A program made the translations under genes and the position numbers. Below the pieces are notes generated by a model. That model was given only the letters and a program-made list of their open reading frames with translations, ran no database searches and was not told where the DNA came from. Shown here piece by piece: positions 52,521 through 61,982 of a stretch of DNA of 62,643 nt (its first letter is position 1; each line of letters begins with the position of its first letter). The stretch is taken from positions 1 to 62,643 of the forward strand of contig JAGAQV010000020.1 in assembly GCA_017622555.1 (NCBI GenBank), read 5' to 3'. Origin of the DNA: Clostridia bacterium. Its GTDB lineage: Bacteria > Bacillota > Clostridia > Oscillospirales > Acutalibacteraceae.

Positions 52521-53890
52521 CCTAATTTTTCCTTTACAATATAGGCAGCCTTGTAGATATCGCCGCCGCCCATAGTAATTACAATATCGCCGTCCTTGGC
52601 GGTAGCAATAATTTCATTTGCGATGTTTTCAAAGCCGTCAACTATAACACAATCTTTGAGTTCTTTTGCCAAATCTTCCGAATAAATATTAAAGGTATTT
52701 ACTTCACGTGAGCCCATAATTGGTGTTAAAATAACCTTATCCGCAACAGACAGCGCTTTAATAAAATCATCCTTTAAAAGTGCTGTGCGTGAAAAAGTAA
52801 AGGGCTGGAACACCGCAATAACACGGTTATAGTCTAAATTTTTAGCGGCAGTAAGGGTTGCGTTAATTTCGGTTGGGTGGTGGGCATAGTCGTCCGCTAA
52901 CACAAAGCCATTGAATTCACCCAAAAATTCAAAGCGTCTGCCCGCACCCGTAAACTTTTCAAGCGCATCTTTAATGCCATTAGGTGAAACGCCCAAATCA
53001 TAAGCCACAGCAAAGGCCGCCAAAGCGTTTAAAATGTTGTGGTGACCGGGAATTTTAAGGTCAAGACGTATAAGCTTTTCATTGCCCTTCATAACGTCAA
53101 ACGAAAAACCAAATTTGCCTGCCACTTCGTTTGCGGCATAAAAATCGTTTTTATTATCAAAACCAAAGGTTGTAGTTTTAATATTAAGCCCTTGGGTTGC
53201 CGAAACCGCCAACTTGTCGTCACCGTTTACATAGCAAGTTTTGCCCATACCGATAAACTTTTTAAAGGAAGCCACCATATTTTCCATTGTTTTGAAATAA
53301 TCAAGGTGATCGTTATCAATGTTTAAAAGCACAGTAATATCGGGCGACAGCTGTAAAAAGGTGTCAACAAATTCACAACTTTCGCAAACCATAATTTCGC
53401 TTTTACCGGCAATACCGTTAGAATTTATAAGAGGCAACTTGCCGCCGATAACTGCGGTAGGTTCCATCTTGTTTAAAATTAAAATTTGTGTTATCATAGA
53501 GGTAACCGAGGTTTTGCCATGAGTACCGCATACACCAATAACGTTATCATACTTACGGGTAATGGCGCCCAAAAGGTGTGAACGCTCCATTGTGGGAATG
53601 CCACGCTTTTCGGCTTCAATAATTTCGGGGTTTTCCTTGGAAATTGCGGCTGAATAAACAACCAATTCAGCGCCTTCAATATTTTCAGCGGCATGGCCCA
53701 TAAACACCTTAATACCCAAAGCCTTTACACGCTTTAATGGGTCGCTTTCGTTATTGTCAGAGCCGGTAAGAACATAACCCTTGCTGTGTAAAATTTCAGC
53801 AAGCGGACACATACCGCTACCGCCAATACCTATCATATGGATACGCTTTACATTATCAATAATTTTATCTTCATTACGTTGCAGTTTCAT
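52517..53890 (-). CDS. murC: UDP-N-acetylmuramate--L-alanine ligase
   Basis: 457 aa; first amino acid addition in peptidoglycan precursor synthesis. N-terminal Rossmann start HMIGIGGSGMCPLAEILHSK, ATP site VCGTHGKTSVTSM near 118, substrate loop YAHHPTEINAT near 340. Start ATG at 53890 with AAGGAGAATCTT before it. It heads the alaX-prmA-prfB-PPIase-ABC-F operon. A weak TATACT -10 box lies in the short divergent gap to cca. Confidence 0.96.
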   Translation of the reverse strand: MKLQRNEDKIIDNVKRIHMIGIGGSGMCPLAEILHSKGYVLTGSDNNESDPLKRVKALGIKVFMGHAAENIEGAELVVYSAAISKENPEIIEAEKRGIPTMERSHLLGAITRKYDNVIGVCGTHGKTSVTSMITQILILNKMEPTAVIGGKLPLINSNGIAGKSEIMVCESCEFVDTFLQLSPDITVLLNIDNDHLDYFKTMENMVASFKKFIGMGKTCYVNGDDKLAVSATQGLNIKTTTFGFDNKNDFYAANEVAGKFGFSFDVMKGNEKLIRLDLKIPGHHNILNALAAFAVAYDLGVSPNGIKDALEKFTGAGRRFEFLGEFNGFVLADDYAHHPTEINATLTAAKNLDYNRVIAVFQPFTFSRTALLKDDFIKALSVADKVILTPIMGSREVNTFNIYSEDLAKELKDCVIVDGFENIANEIIATAKDGDIVITMGGGDIYKAAYIVKEKLG

Positions 53891-53979
53891 AAGATTCTCC
53901 TTACAACCTTTATCTATCTAATTAGTATACTACTTTTATAATAAAAAATAAACACTTTTTTGGCAGGTGAACACAAATA

Positions 53980-55092
53980 ATGTTTAAAATACCCCCAAAA
54001 ATAGAATATGTTATTGAAAAGCTTACAAAAAACGGCTTTCAGGCGTATATTGTTGGCGGCTGTGTTAGGGATATTCTGCTTTTAAAAACACCGCACGATT
54101 ATGACGTTACCACCTCCGCCACACCCGAAGAAATTATATCGGTTTTCGAACGTACCGTACCAACAGGCATTAAGCACGGCACGGTTACGGTTTTAATTGA
54201 TAATGAGCCGATAGAGGTTACCACCTTCCGCACCGACGGTAAATATAGTGATTCACGCCGACCCGATAGCGTTCGTTTTGTTCGCAATTTAAAGGACGAC
54301 CTTTCCCGTCGTGATTTTACGGTAAACGCAATGGCATATAACCATAATAACGGGCTGTGCGATTTGTTTGAGGGACAAGAGGATTTAAAAAACAATACGC
54401 TTCGTGCAGTCGGGGACCCCGAAACCCGTTTTAATGAGGATGCGCTTCGTATTTTAAGGCTTTTCCGCTTTGCTTCAACCCTTAATTTTAAAATTGAAAA
54501 AGAAACCTTTGCCGCCGCAATTAAATGCGCACCGCTGCTTAAAAATATCAGCATTGAACGTGTTATGGCTGAGCTTAAAACCGCAATTACGGGCGATAAT
54601 TTTGTTGTTATAAAGCCCCTTATTGACTGTGGCGGGTTAAAATTTATCGGTATTGACACCTGCCCCGATTTTGATTTAATTAAAGCCCACCGCCAAAGTC
54701 CAAATTTATGCCTTTATTTACTGCTTTCGGGTAAAATTAAGGTTGATTTAAAGCTTTCAAACAAAGAAAAAGCATATATTGAAGGGCTTAATAAAATAGT
54801 GGATATGCCAATCACCACAAAAGCGGATATTAAACGCTGTTTAGCGGCAACTAACCAAGAAATTACACGTGATTTTTTAAGACTTCGAAATTCTGATTTT
54901 TCTATTTTAAACGAAATTTTAGAAAATAAAGAGCCATACCTTATTGGTCACCTTAAAATAACGGGTAACGACCTTATTGAAAAAGGAATTAAGGGTGAAA
55001 AAATCGGCGAAATTTTAAGCCATTTACAGCAAAAGGTTATTGACGAGCCCACCTTTAACACAAAGGCAAAACTTTTAAATGAAATAAAGTAA
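53980..55092 (+). CDS. cca: CCA tRNA nucleotidyltransferase
   Basis: 370 aa class II enzyme that adds or repairs the tRNA CCA end. Active-site motif GGCVRDILLLKTPHDYDVTT with metal Asp40 and Asp42, ERxTF loop VRFVRNLKDDLSRRDFTVNA and the RIL..FRFAS motif. No HD domain is visible, so it has no added phosphatase. ATG at 53980, with AGGTG about ten bases upstream, is divergent from murC. Confidence 0.94.
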   Translation: MFKIPPKIEYVIEKLTKNGFQAYIVGGCVRDILLLKTPHDYDVTTSATPEEIISVFERTVPTGIKHGTVTVLIDNEPIEVTTFRTDGKYSDSRRPDSVRFVRNLKDDLSRRDFTVNAMAYNHNNGLCDLFEGQEDLKNNTLRAVGDPETRFNEDALRILRLFRFASTLNFKIEKETFAAAIKCAPLLKNISIERVMAELKTAITGDNFVVIKPLIDCGGLKFIGIDTCPDFDLIKAHRQSPNLCLYLLLSGKIKVDLKLSNKEKAYIEGLNKIVDMPITTKADIKRCLAATNQEITRDFLRLRNSDFSILNEILENKEPYLIGHLKITGNDLIEKGIKGEKIGEILSHLQQKVIDEPTFNTKAKLLNEIK

Positions 55093-55103
55093 CACATAAA
55101 TTT

Positions 55104-55140
55104 AAAGTGCCATAAACTGTAATGTACAGCATGGCACTTT
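55104..55140 (+). terminator. Terminator of cca
   Basis: AAAGTGCCAT ... ATGGCACTTT stem with inner pairing ACTGTA/TACAG, then an AT-rich run. It separates cca from dpsA. Confidence 0.75.
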
Positions 55141-55163
55141 ATTTATATTTCGGGGGAATTTAT

Positions 55164-55949
55164 GTGAAGCGGGTTTTAATTATTGGCGGGGACAAACGGC
55201 TTAAAATTGCAAAAAAACAGCTTGAAAGACATGGCTTTTATGTTGATACTTTGGGACTTTATCCAAACGACAACGGCACAGTTGAAGGTAACGACGTTAT
55301 TTTATTACCCGTGCCCACCACAAAAGACAGTCAAACGGTTTTTTGCCCTTTAAGTGATAGAAGGATTTATTTATGCGATATTGAAAGCCAAGTAAAAGAA
55401 CAGCTTATTTTATGCTGCAATTATAAATTTGAAGGTAAAAACTTCATAGACTATAACACCCTTGACAGCTTTGCCCTTTTAAATGCCGTTCCCACTGCCG
55501 AGGGTGCGCTTGCGCTTGCCATAAACGAAACCGATTTCACCCTTTGGCACAGCAAAGCGCTGGTTATAGGCTATGGCCGTGTTGGCAAAATTGTGGCCGA
55601 CCGCCTTAAAGCTTTGGGCGCAGACGTTACCGTTTCCGCCCGTAAAACACGGGATTTTGCCACCCTTTCGGCCTTGGGATTTAAATATATAAATACCGAA
55701 ACGCTGTGCGATATTTACCTTGATTTTGATATTATTTTTAATACGGTCGATGCTACCGTTCTTTCCAAAACAGCGCTTGAAAACTGCCCTGCGGACGTAA
55801 TTATAGATTTATCCTCCAAAGGCGGTTTTGATTTAAATTATGCCAAGGCACTTGGCATTAAAGCCTTTAAGCCAGGCGGTATACCCGGTGTGGTTGCCCC
55901 AAAAACCGCAGGAGAGATTTTAGCAAAAACCGTAACGGAACTTGTTTAA
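55164..55949 (+). CDS. dpsA: Dipicolinate synthase subunit A (SpoVFA)
   Basis: 261 aa. NAD-binding Rossmann motif VIGYGRVGKIVADRLKALG near 145; the DpsA end HxGGxPGVVAPKTAGEI-like (KPGGIPGVVAPKTAGEI) is diagnostic. Together with DpsB it makes dipicolinic acid from the lysine pathway for the spore core, normally in the mother cell under sigma-K. GTG at 55164 follows GGGGG. It gives direct evidence that the organism can sporulate. Confidence 0.93.
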   Translation: MKRVLIIGGDKRLKIAKKQLERHGFYVDTLGLYPNDNGTVEGNDVILLPVPTTKDSQTVFCPLSDRRIYLCDIESQVKEQLILCCNYKFEGKNFIDYNTLDSFALLNAVPTAEGALALAINETDFTLWHSKALVIGYGRVGKIVADRLKALGADVTVSARKTRDFATLSALGFKYINTETLCDIYLDFDIIFNTVDATVLSKTALENCPADVIIDLSSKGGFDLNYAKALGIKAFKPGGIPGVVAPKTAGEILAKTVTELV

Positions 55950-55962
55950 GGAGAATCAAATT

Positions 55963-56535
55963 ATGCAAAACATAACCTTGGGGTATGCTATGACGGGTTC
56001 CTTTTGCACCCTTAAGGCATCGCTTTCGGCTTTAGAAGAGCTTGCAAAATACCCCATAAAAATTAAACCCATTATGTCGGAAACAGTTTACAGCACCGAC
56101 ACCCGTTTTTTCAAGGCAAAAGACCTTATTGAAAAGGTTGAAAACCTTTGCGGTGAAAAAATTATTCACAACATTGTCGGCGCTGAGCCGATAGGCCCTA
56201 AAAATTTACTTGATATTTTAGTGGTCGCCCCTGCAACAGGTAATACCCTTTCGAAAAATGCGCTTGGCATTACCGACACAAGCGTTACAATGGCAATTAA
56301 AGCCCACCTTCGCAACAATAAACCCGTTGTGCTGGGTATTGCTACAAACGACGCTTTAGGCGGCAGCGCAAAAAACATTGGCCTTTTACACAACACCAAA
56401 AACATATACTTTGTGCCCTACCGCCAAGACGACCCACATTCAAAAAACAATTCACTGATTTGTGATTTTACGCTTATTCCTAAAACGGTTGAAGCGGCAC
56501 TTAAAGGCCAACAGCTTCAGCCCGTAATTATTTGA
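55963..56535 (+). CDS. dpsB: Dipicolinate synthase subunit B (SpoVFB)
   Basis: 190 aa flavoprotein of the flavodoxin-like decarboxylase fold: YAMTGSFCTLKAS near the start, the VVAPATGNTLSKNALGITD flavin loop near 90 and PVVLGIATNDALGG near 125. ATG at 55963 has AAGGAG about eight bases upstream. Coupled to dpsA in one transcript. Confidence 0.93.
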   Translation: MQNITLGYAMTGSFCTLKASLSALEELAKYPIKIKPIMSETVYSTDTRFFKAKDLIEKVENLCGEKIIHNIVGAEPIGPKNLLDILVVAPATGNTLSKNALGITDTSVTMAIKAHLRNNKPVVLGIATNDALGGSAKNIGLLHNTKNIYFVPYRQDDPHSKNNSLICDFTLIPKTVEAALKGQQLQPVII

Positions 56536-56560
56536 CAAACACATCCTTTTGATATATAAT
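56532..56560 (+). promoter_or_regulatory. Perfect consensus sigma-A promoter for mntP
   Basis: TTGACA (56532-56537), exactly 17 bp, TATAAT (56555-56560). The -35 box overlaps the dpsB stop codon, and the spacer plus -10 box form the 5' arm of the hairpin at 56541-56588. A start near 56567 lies in that hairpin's loop. Confidence 0.85.
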
Positions 56561-56588
56561 ATTTTTCGTATTATATTCAAAGGGATGT
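56541..56588 (+). terminator. Terminator of dpsA-dpsB, overlapping the mntP promoter
   Basis: ACATCCTTTTGATATATAATA pairs with TATTATATTCAAAGGGATGT across a short loop, then TTTTATTTTTT follows. Only transcripts coming from dpsB contain the whole stem; those starting at the mntP promoter contain only its 3' arm and escape termination. Confidence 0.7.
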
Positions 56589-56596
56589 TTTATTTT

Positions 56597-57175
56597 TTGA
56601 ACATATTTGAGTTGTTTATTTTGGCTGTCGGGCTTTCGATGGACGCCTTCGCAGTTGCCATTTGCAAGGGCCTTGCAACAAGGGAGCTTAAACCCCGCCA
56701 CATGTTAACCGTTGGCGCATGGTTTGGCGGCTTTCAGGCAATAATGCCGCTTATAGGTTATTTTGTGGGCACCGCCTTTGCAAAATACGTTACCGCAATT
56801 GACCATTGGATAGCCTTGGTTTTGCTGTGTGGTATTGGCGGCAATATGATTAAGGAATCTTTCGAAAAAGAAGAAGAGGAGCAATGCGACAGCTACGGCT
56901 TTAGAACAATGCTTGTGATGGCTGTTGCCACCAGTATTGACGCTTTAGCTGCAGGTATTTCACTTGCTATGGATTTAAACGGCAACAATACATACGCCTT
57001 TATTGCTGTGGCATTTATTGGTATTATCACCTTTGCCCTATCGGCTATTGGTGTTAAAATCGGTAATATTTACGGTGCTAAATTTAAATCCAAAGCCGAA
57101 TTTGCAGGCGGTTTAATACTTATAATTTTAGGCATTAAAATTTTGCTTGAGCATTTAGGCGTAATTAATTTTTAA
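56597..57175 (+). CDS. mntP: Manganese efflux pump MntP
   Basis: 193 aa, six membrane segments. The two conserved Asp-bearing helices are GLSMDAFAVAICKGL and ATSIDALAAGISLAM. TTG at 56597 gives the usual family start (NIFELFILAVGLSMDAF); AAAGGG is about 12 bases upstream. An in-frame ATG at 56585 sits too close to it. It exports Mn2+. No yybP-ykoY (Mn2+) riboswitch is visible in the very short leader. Confidence 0.88.
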   Translation: MNIFELFILAVGLSMDAFAVAICKGLATRELKPRHMLTVGAWFGGFQAIMPLIGYFVGTAFAKYVTAIDHWIALVLLCGIGGNMIKESFEKEEEEQCDSYGFRTMLVMAVATSIDALAAGISLAMDLNGNNTYAFIAVAFIGIITFALSAIGVKIGNIYGAKFKSKAEFAGGLILIILGIKILLEHLGVINF

Positions 57176-57179
57176 AATA

Positions 57180-57212
57180 AAAAGAACTTGGAAAAAATCC
57201 AAGTTCTTTTTT
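57180..57212. terminator. Bidirectional terminator between mntP and the mutarotase-like gene
   Basis: AAAAGAACTTGGA, loop of about five A, TCCAAGTTCTTTT with T-run, between convergent genes. Confidence 0.85.
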
Positions 57213-57216
57213 GTTT

Positions 57217-58149
57217 TTACATTTTACCTAAAAATTCATCAATTGATACGTCTGACTTAAAATCAACCTCGCAGGGCTTTTTGTTAAGTGACCAGAATTC
57301 AGTAATTTCGTTAGTACCGCCGTTAGGAACGTTTTTAATATCCGAAAGGCTTTCAACCTCTATCATAACATTGTTTGTATAGGTTTCAAACGAACAGTTT
57401 TCATCGGGATAAGGCAATTCGCCGTGCTTTGCATTATAACGCTTTGTGAAAATGTCGTCGCCTAAAACGTAATGAACGGTACCGTCGTTAAGGTCAAAGC
57501 CAAGCTTTGCAGGACAAGTTGCGTTAACGTCCTGAGAAACCACAACGTACTTTTTGCCAAAGCGCAAACGGCTGTCGCCGAGATCGGTATAAGGCCAAAC
57601 AGAAATTGAACGGTTATGTAAAAGACCTGTGTCGTTAGTGTTCATAGGAATAACAAGGTTACCGCCTGCGGCGCAAACCGCAATTACCCAAACTGCAAAT
57701 TCCTTGTCCTTACCGCTTATGTTTTTTACTGTTGCATTAACAGTCATATTAGCGTCATCGGGGTCCATTTTAATGGTAACAGTCTTTAAAATGCCCACCT
57801 CTTCATCGGGAAGAGCGGTAAACACAACACTGTCGGGATTAACAGTAAAGCTTACAGGGCGGTCGTCGGGTGTGTAGGTTTCGGGGTAGCCTTCGGGTGT
57901 AACCCAAACACGATAGCCGCCAAAGCTTTCCCAATGCCTGCCCTCGCCAAAAAATGCGTGATAAGCGTCGTCATCCTTCCAACCAAAATCACTGCGGTTG
58001 TCGTTCATAAAGTTTTGACCGCCTACGTAACCAAAGCGAATAATACGAGGACCGATATCAACAGTAACAAAAGCTTCAATAACGCCGTTAGAAATGCTTA
58101 CTACCTTGCCATAATCCTTATAGCTTTCAATAACGTTTACATTTACCAT
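57217..58149 (-). CDS. Mutarotase-fold protein (DUF4380-like)
   Basis: 310 aa, all-beta. The pattern VVSISNGVIEAFVTVDIGPRI at the start and WESFGGYRVWVTPEGYPETY near 75 resemble the DUF4380/aldose-epimerase-like superfamily (GG.R.W..PE). No catalytic His pair of true mutarotases could be assigned. No signal peptide. Family assignment is moderate. It is followed by tmcAL on the same strand (4 bp apart). Confidence 0.65.
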   Translation of the reverse strand: MVNVNVIESYKDYGKVVSISNGVIEAFVTVDIGPRIIRFGYVGGQNFMNDNRSDFGWKDDDAYHAFFGEGRHWESFGGYRVWVTPEGYPETYTPDDRPVSFTVNPDSVVFTALPDEEVGILKTVTIKMDPDDANMTVNATVKNISGKDKEFAVWVIAVCAAGGNLVIPMNTNDTGLLHNRSISVWPYTDLGDSRLRFGKKYVVVSQDVNATCPAKLGFDLNDGTVHYVLGDDIFTKRYNAKHGELPYPDENCSFETYTNNVMIEVESLSDIKNVPNGGTNEITEFWSLNKKPCEVDFKSDVSIDEFLGKM

Positions 58150-58153
58150 AAAA

Positions 58154-59326
58154 TTAACACTCCGTTTTAATTAAATTTGCTTTATATTCAAGTCCGCACA
58201 CGGCGGGCTTTTTTAATGATAACGCATATAAATCACTTGCTTTACTTTCAAGCTCAAACATTTTTTGCGCCTTTTCAGACAACTGCTTAACCTCGGTTGC
58301 CTTTAAAACTAAAGGTATTTCAGAAATTTTGCGCCTTTGGCTAATAATTTCTTCACCCGCTTTGTTAAAGCCTAACACACGCACATATTCAGGCTTTTGC
58401 ATAAAAAAGCTGTTATCTATCCCTAAAAATGCCGATAAAACCATTCTTCTTATACGAGCCAAGGTATAGCGCTTGCTTTTAACGTTATTATAAACCTCAT
58501 TGAGCGAGGTTGCAACCCTAATAGATGAAAAAAGTTTATTTTCTACACCTTCGCTTATATCGGGAAGATTTTTAAAATCATCAAGCGTTTTGGTGCGAAG
58601 ACTTGCTAAAATTGCGGTTTCAAGCCGTGTTATATCAGAGATTTCGGCTTCACTTATTAAATTAAAAGCTTCTTTTGGCATATATTTTTTTGCAAATTGG
58701 AAATCGCCTGAATAAAGCTTTTCTCGAATTAAGGACGCTGATGCAAAGCCATTATCCTCTATGCCGCTATCATGCCCTACACCCTGACGTTTTACAGTTT
58801 TAAAGGTCATTTCAGCCCCAAGACCTTTAGCGGCAATTATATATTCAATTGCCAAATTGTTGTTTGCGCCCTGCAAAACATCCTTCGGTGCGCCGCATTC
58901 CTCGGCGGCTTCTTGCCTTGCCTTCGCAAAGGTAATACCGCTTTTTAATTTATCACTCAAAATTTGCGAAAACTTATCACTAATTAAAATTTCAGCAGTT
59001 TTTAAAAGGACGTTTATATTCCCCGCTTCACTGCCAAACATAAGGGTGTCACACCCTGCAACCGTTAGTGCTGAAACACCGCAAAGCGCAAAGCTTTGCG
59101 CAGTTGACATTGAATAACAAACCGGCATTTCTAAAACGAGGTCTGCCCCACAGTTAAGCGCCATTTGTGTGCGAATACGCTTTTCAAAAATTGCTGTGTC
59201 ACCACGCTGAACAAAGTTTGACGAAACCGCACAAACAACTTCGCCCTGCTTTTTTGCTTCATCAATTAAGTATTTATGCCCTAAATGTAGGGGATTAAAT
59301 TCCGCAATAATGCCTATTCTGGCCAA
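58154..59326 (-). CDS. tmcAL: tRNA(Met) cytidine acetate ligase (TmcAL/YlbM)
   Basis: 390 aa; acetylates C34 of elongator tRNA-Met using acetate and ATP. Nucleotidyltransferase motif HLGH at residues 14-17 (FNPLHLGHKYLI) and the NFVQRGD loop are intact. The start is TTG at 59326. Directly divergent from ackA, which interconverts acetate and acetyl phosphate, fitting an acetate-linked neighbourhood. Confidence 0.93.
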   Translation of the reverse strand: MARIGIIAEFNPLHLGHKYLIDEAKKQGEVVCAVSSNFVQRGDTAIFEKRIRTQMALNCGADLVLEMPVCYSMSTAQSFALCGVSALTVAGCDTLMFGSEAGNINVLLKTAEILISDKFSQILSDKLKSGITFAKARQEAAEECGAPKDVLQGANNNLAIEYIIAAKGLGAEMTFKTVKRQGVGHDSGIEDNGFASASLIREKLYSGDFQFAKKYMPKEAFNLISEAEISDITRLETAILASLRTKTLDDFKNLPDISEGVENKLFSSIRVATSLNEVYNNVKSKRYTLARIRRMVLSAFLGIDNSFFMQKPEYVRVLGFNKAGEEIISQRRKISEIPLVLKATEVKQLSEKAQKMFELESKASDLYALSLKKPAVCGLEYKANLIKTEC

Positions 59327-59443
59327 AAAATCACTTCTTTTATAAATAAACTTGAAAATATTAGAAATTTATTGTATTATATATTAGTTAATATAACATA
59401 TTTTATTTTTTAATTCAATATCTTTTGACGGAGGCATTTAAAA

Positions 59444-60640
59444 ATGAAAATTTTCGTTGTAAACGCAGGTAGTTCATCTTTAAAATATCAGCTTATTGAT
59501 ATGGAAAACGAACAGGTTTTGGCAAAGGGACTTTGCGAACGCATTGGTGTAACAGGCGCTATTTCGCACAAAGCGGCTGACGGCAGAACATATTCTGCTG
59601 AAACCCCCATGCCCACCCACAGTGAAGCATTTGAAGCTGTTGTTTTTGCTTTAACAAAATCTGATGCTAAGGTAATTGATTCTTTTGACGAGGTTTCAGC
59701 TATCGGTCACCGAATTGTGCAAGGCGGCGCCATCTTCAAGGGCTCTTGCCTTATTACCGAAGACGCTTTAAATAAAATTGACGAGCTTGGCGCTTTGGCA
59801 CCTCTTCACAACCCTGCACACGTGCTTGCTATTAAGGCTTGCATTAAAACCTTTGGTACAGAAAAGCCCCAGGTTGCAGTGTTTGATACATCCTTCCACC
59901 AAACCATGCCTGAACACGTTTATATGTTCGCCCTTCCTTACGAATATTATGAAAAGTACGGTGTTCGTAAGTACGGCGCACACGGTACAAGCCACCACTT
60001 TGTAAGTGACCGCTGCGCAGTACTTGAAAACAAGGACAAGAAGGACCTTAAAATTATTACCTGCCACCTTGGTAACGGTTGTTCAATTACCGCTGTTAAG
60101 GACGGCCTTTGCTATGACACATCAATGGGCTTTACCCCTCTTGACGGCTTTATGATGGGTACCCGTACAGGTACACTTGATCCTTCAGCCTTAACCTTTA
60201 TTGCTGAAAAGGAAAACCTTACCCCTGCTGACATTAACCGCATTTGCAATAAGGAATCTGGTGTTTACGGTATTTCAGGCGTTTCAAACGACAACCGTGA
60301 TGTTGCTGCAGCCGCTGCACAGGGTAACCACCGTGCACAGCTTTCAATTGATATGCAGCGTTACCAAATTCTTAAGTTCGTTGGTTCTTACATTGCCGCT
60401 ATGAACGGTGTTGATGCTATTGTATTTACAGGCGGTATCGGTGAAAACGATGGCGAGCTCAGAAAATACGTTTGCGAAAACCTTTCATACCTTGGCGTTA
60501 AGATTGACGACGAAAAGAACGCTGTTCGTGGTGAAGAAATTAGAATTTCTACCGACGACAGTAAGGTTAACGTTTACATTATTCCCACTAATGAAGAGCT
60601 TGCAATTGCACGTGACACATTAGCTATTATTTCAAAATAA
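59444..60640 (+). CDS. ackA: Acetate kinase
   Basis: 398 aa; forms ATP and acetate from acetyl phosphate, a fermentation energy step. Family start VVNAGSSSLKYQLIDM, substrate Arg/Asp sites in GHRIVQGG and FDTSFHQTMP, nucleotide site HLGNGCSITAV and VFTGGIGENDGELR. ATG at 59444 follows CGGAGG. No pta gene is adjacent. Codon choice here is biased (frequent GCT, GTT, AAG), suggesting high expression. Confidence 0.97.
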   Translation: MKIFVVNAGSSSLKYQLIDMENEQVLAKGLCERIGVTGAISHKAADGRTYSAETPMPTHSEAFEAVVFALTKSDAKVIDSFDEVSAIGHRIVQGGAIFKGSCLITEDALNKIDELGALAPLHNPAHVLAIKACIKTFGTEKPQVAVFDTSFHQTMPEHVYMFALPYEYYEKYGVRKYGAHGTSHHFVSDRCAVLENKDKKDLKIITCHLGNGCSITAVKDGLCYDTSMGFTPLDGFMMGTRTGTLDPSALTFIAEKENLTPADINRICNKESGVYGISGVSNDNRDVAAAAAQGNHRAQLSIDMQRYQILKFVGSYIAAMNGVDAIVFTGGIGENDGELRKYVCENLSYLGVKIDDEKNAVRGEEIRISTDDSKVNVYIIPTNEELAIARDTLAIISK

Positions 60641-60658
60641 TTTAAAGGTTGTTTTAAA

Positions 60659-61930
60659 ATGAGAATTGCCGAAATTAAAAACAAAATCCAAAACGGTGGC
60701 TTTGATAACGACTTTTTAATGCTTTACGGTGAAACCGAAAAGTCAAAAACCCGTTATTTTGATGCCGTTTGCGAATTTGAAAAGCTTTTCAAAACCGAAA
60801 ATGATATTCGCATTTTCTCCGCTCCGGGCAGAACAGAGGTTGGCGGTAACCACACCGACCATCAGCACGGCTGTGTACTTGCAGGCGGCGTTGATATGGA
60901 CGTTATTGCCGTTGTTGCTTTAAACGGTGAAGATGTTGTTCGTGTTAAGTCCCGTGGCTATGATATGGACACCATTGCCCTTAATGAGCTTCAGAAACAG
61001 GAAAAGGAAATTGGCCGTGCAGCTTCTCTTATTCGTGGTGTTTGCCACAAATTTAACGAAATGGGCGTGAAGCTTCAGGGCTTTAACGCTTACACCACAT
61101 CAAACGTTTTAAAGGGCTCTGGTCTTTCATCGTCCGCTGCATTCGAAGTACTCATTGGCAACATTTTAAACGGTATGTTTGCTGACAGCAAGGTAGAAGC
61201 AATTGAAATTGCAAAAATTGGTCAGTTTGCTGAAAGGGAATATTTTGGTAAGCCCTGCGGTCTTTTGGACCAAATGGCAAGCTCACTCGGTGGCTTTACA
61301 TACGCTGATTTTAACGACCCCAGCAACCCCATTACCGAAAAAATTGACCTTGACATAAAAAAATTCGGCTATACCCTTTGTGTTGTTGACACAGGCGGTA
61401 ACCACGCCAACTTAACACAGGATTATGCTGACATTACCATTGAATGTAAGCAAATAAGCAACGCTTTAGGTGTTGACTTCCTTCGTGATGCTGACGAAAA
61501 CGAATTTTATAAGAACATTCAAACCCTTCGTAAAGAATACGGCGACCGCGCTGTGCTTCGCGCATTCCATTTCTTTAATGAAAATGCCCGTGTTTTAGAG
61601 CAAAAAGCCGCTTTAAAGGAAGGTAGATTTGAAGATTTTCTAAAGCTCGTAAACGCTTCGGGTCAGTCATCATATGACTATTTACAAAACCTTTATTCCA
61701 CTTCGGCCGTTAAGGAACAGGGCTTATCCCTTGCCATTGCCTTAACAAAGCGGTTCTTGGGTGACAAGGGCGCTTGCCGTGTTCACGGCGGTGGCTTTGC
61801 AGGCACTATTCAGTGCTATATCCCAACCGAAATGCTTACCGATTATAAGACAATGATTGAATCAGCCTTTGGTCTTGGTTCCTGCAGTGTTTTAACCATT
61901 CGTCCCGTTGGTGGATATGAAGTTAAATAA
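60659..61930 (+). CDS. galK: Galactokinase family GHMP kinase
   Basis: 423 aa. GalK signature variant PGRTEVGGNHTDHQHG at 56-71 (usual PGRVNLIGEHTDY), GHMP loop LKGSGLSSSAAFEV near 157, and the late HGGGFAGTIQ motif. Phosphorylates galactose at C1, the first Leloir step. It starts 18 bp after ackA, so both are on one message; galT and galE are not in the window. The RTEVGGNHTDHQ variant is seen in Clostridial homologs. Confidence 0.88.
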   Translation: MRIAEIKNKIQNGGFDNDFLMLYGETEKSKTRYFDAVCEFEKLFKTENDIRIFSAPGRTEVGGNHTDHQHGCVLAGGVDMDVIAVVALNGEDVVRVKSRGYDMDTIALNELQKQEKEIGRAASLIRGVCHKFNEMGVKLQGFNAYTTSNVLKGSGLSSSAAFEVLIGNILNGMFADSKVEAIEIAKIGQFAEREYFGKPCGLLDQMASSLGGFTYADFNDPSNPITEKIDLDIKKFGYTLCVVDTGGNHANLTQDYADITIECKQISNALGVDFLRDADENEFYKNIQTLRKEYGDRAVLRAFHFFNENARVLEQKAALKEGRFEDFLKLVNASGQSSYDYLQNLYSTSAVKEQGLSLAIALTKRFLGDKGACRVHGGGFAGTIQCYIPTEMLTDYKTMIESAFGLGSCSVLTIRPVGGYEVK

Positions 61931-61943
61931 AAATTAAAAAATT

Positions 61944-61967
61944 AGCACCTAACAGAAGTTAGGTGCT
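61944..61967 (+). terminator. Terminator of the ackA-galK operon
   Basis: AGCACCTAAC, loop AGAA, GTTAGGTGCT, followed by TTTGTTTT. Confidence 0.85.
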
Positions 61968-61982
61968 TTTGTTTTGCCAATA

